Positions 5,922 to 6,842 of a DNA stretch of 6,842 nt are shown in pieces. Location of the stretch: assembly GCA_937128785.1 (NCBI GenBank), contig CAKZMS010000325.1, forward strand, positions 1 to 6,842. The letters are read 5' to 3'. A program made the translations under genes and the position numbers. Positions within the stretch are counted from its first letter, which is position 1. Every line of letters begins with the position of its first letter. The notes below the pieces were generated by a model that searched no databases, had not been told where the DNA came from, and saw only the letters and a program-made list of their open reading frames with translations. Source of the DNA: an uncultured Opitutaceae bacterium. Lineage in GTDB: Bacteria > Verrucomicrobiota > Verrucomicrobiia > Opitutales > Opitutaceae.

Positions 5922-6842
5922 ATGACCTCGCGAGAAAAAGTCCGCCGTTCTCTCAACCATGAACCCGGGCCCGTGCCGGTCGACTTTGGCAGCACCGGGC
6001 TCACCGGCATGCATGTGAGTTGTGTGGCCGGGCTGCGGGAACACTACGGCCTGCCGCAACACCCGGTAAAAGTTTGGGAGCCCTTCCAAATGCTCGGCGA
6101 GATCGAGGACGATTTGGCCGAGGCACTCGGCTCGGACTGCGTCGGCGCCATGGGCCGCGGCACCATGTTCGGTTTCGCCAACGAGGACTGGAAAGAATGG
6201 AAGACCCCGTGGGGTCAGGTGGTCCTCGTGCCGGGTGATTTTCGCACGCGTCAGGAGGCCAACGGCGATGTGTTCATTTATCCGCAGGGTGACACGTCCG
6301 TTCCCGCCAGCGGTCACATGCCGGCCAGCGGTTACTTTTTTGACGCGGTCGTGCGACAGGAGGAGCTCGACGAAGACAACCTCAATCCAGCTGACAACTG
6401 TGAGGAGTTTGTCCCCATGTCGGAGGCCGACCTGCAACACTGGCGCGATACCTTCCCTCGCTTCGAAGACGATCTTACCTCAGAACATGAAAAGATTGAT
6501 GATGACCTTTTAAGAAGAAGCGATGACTTTGAAGAGACACTCAATGCTAAAGAGGTGTCCTCTTTTCAAAAGCGCTACCACAATCTTGAAGTGATGGTTG
6601 TTCAAAATGAATACCTTCACGCTTTGAGAAAGGTTGTTGAAAATGCCAAGCGCGAGGACGCGAGTGATCTTGCTCCTGAAACTCTAAGAAAAGCCCAGAT
6701 TGATTTGGCCACAGCTGAAAATGCTATCAAGCAAACTCCTCGTCAGAGGGATGAATTTAAAGCTGAGGTTCTCAAGGCGAATAAGTCAATTAAACTCCTC
6801 TCAGATGTTATGACCAAACTTACTGGAGAGGCCAAGGGGGCC
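5922..6842 (+). CDS. URO-D-fold corrinoid methyltransferase, N-terminal half, joined in frame to unrelated sequence (3' open)
   Basis: The frame is open for 307 codons to the window edge. Residues 1 to about 180 look like the N-terminal half of a URO-D-fold corrinoid-dependent methyltransferase: MTSREKVRRSLNHE, PVPVDFGSTGLTGMHV (17-32), a DDLAEALGSDCVG block near 63-75, MFGFANEDWKEW (82-93), IYPQGDTSVPASGHMP (119-134) and GYFFDAVVRQEE (137-148). As a partner of the corrinoid gene just upstream it probably demethylates or methylates a small molecule; substrate unknown. Family members run about 340 residues, with the catalytic C-terminal barrel strands after residue 200. Here that half is replaced from about residue 182 by a charged, helix-forming sequence with different codon use (see the separate entry). 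The likely reading is a truncated methyltransferase at a chimeric join, not a true fusion enzyme. The start at 5922 is favoured by the family N-terminus and a weak AAGG six bases upstream. Confidence 0.8.
   Translation, partial: MTSREKVRRSLNHEPGPVPVDFGSTGLTGMHVSCVAGLREHYGLPQHPVKVWEPFQMLGEIEDDLAEALGSDCVGAMGRGTMFGFANEDWKEWKTPWGQVVLVPGDFRTRQEANGDVFIYPQGDTSVPASGHMPASGYFFDAVVRQEELDEDNLNPADNCEEFVPMSEADLQHWRDTFPRFEDDLTSEHEKIDDDLLRRSDDFEETLNAKEVSSFQKRYHNLEVMVVQNEYLHALRKVVENAKREDASDLAPETLRKAQIDLATAENAIKQTPRQRDEFKAEVLKANKSIKLLSDVMTKLTGEAKGA
6471..6842 (+). other. Low-GC coding segment of different origin (foreign or chimeric tail)
   Basis: From about 6471 the base composition falls to about 40% GC (hand counts of three 60-base blocks gave 37-43%), against about 64% in the 50 bases before. 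Codons such as AGA, TTA, CTT and GAT become common, while they are rare in the methyltransferase half. The frame stays open for about 124 codons and encodes a hydrophilic protein rich in Lys, Glu and Asp with heptad-like spacing of Leu, Val and Ile, suggesting an alpha-helical coiled coil. No enzyme motif, signal peptide or membrane segment is seen and I do not recognise the family. It runs off the window end. Confidence 0.65.

Noticed and set aside
5202..6440. 412-codon open frame on the minus strand, longer than the genes it covers
   Set aside because: It lies opposite the corrinoid protein and the methyltransferase, both of which have clear family motifs. Its translation is His/Arg/Gly-rich and family-less, typical of an antisense shadow in high-GC DNA.

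Overview
The window looks like a piece of a GC-rich chromosome or metagenomic contig from the Planctomycetes-Verrucomicrobia-Chlamydiae group, most likely an Opitutaceae-like verrucomicrobium. The clues are two PEP-CTERM (exosortase-sorted) proteins, a DUF1638/uroporphyrinogen-decarboxylase-fold/corrinoid-protein gene set of the kind common in that group, and mostly absent Shine-Dalgarno sequences. The taxonomic call is inference; no rRNA or marker gene is present.

Layout. Bases 1-591 hold the 3' end of gcvP, the glycine decarboxylase P protein. Two tandem, distantly paralogous PEP-CTERM secreted proteins follow (666-1358 and 1427-2155), lower in GC than their neighbours. A fumarylacetoacetate-hydrolase-family enzyme (2218-3012) ends facing a convergent gene. 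The 185-bp gap between them is filled with hairpins: two copies of a 29-bp palindromic repeat and one long inverted repeat with 23-bp arms.

From 3198 to about 6470 lies the most interesting part, a divergently organised corrinoid (B12)-dependent methyl-transfer locus. Leftward run a DUF1638 protein (5083 to 4334) and a URO-D-fold protein (4325 or 4337 to 3198), overlapping or 8 bp apart. Rightward run a corrinoid shuttle protein with the DxHxxG cobalt-ligand motif (5256-5897) and, 24 bp later, a URO-D-fold methyltransferase (from 5922). A 172-bp shared control region carries a perfect TATAAT hexamer overlapped by a tandem octamer. The likely scheme is that one URO-D-fold protein moves a methyl group from an unknown substrate to the corrinoid protein and another component takes it off. 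The substrate, the methyl acceptor and the role of DUF1638 cannot be told from the sequence. No corrinoid reactivase gene is visible in the window.

From about 6465-6475 to the right edge the sequence changes abruptly. GC falls from about 60% to about 40%, codon use shifts, and the methyltransferase reading frame continues without a stop into a charged, coiled-coil-like sequence unrelated to the URO-D fold. This is best explained by a chimeric join (assembly artefact or recombination), and the right-hand 370 bp should not be assumed to belong to the same genome.
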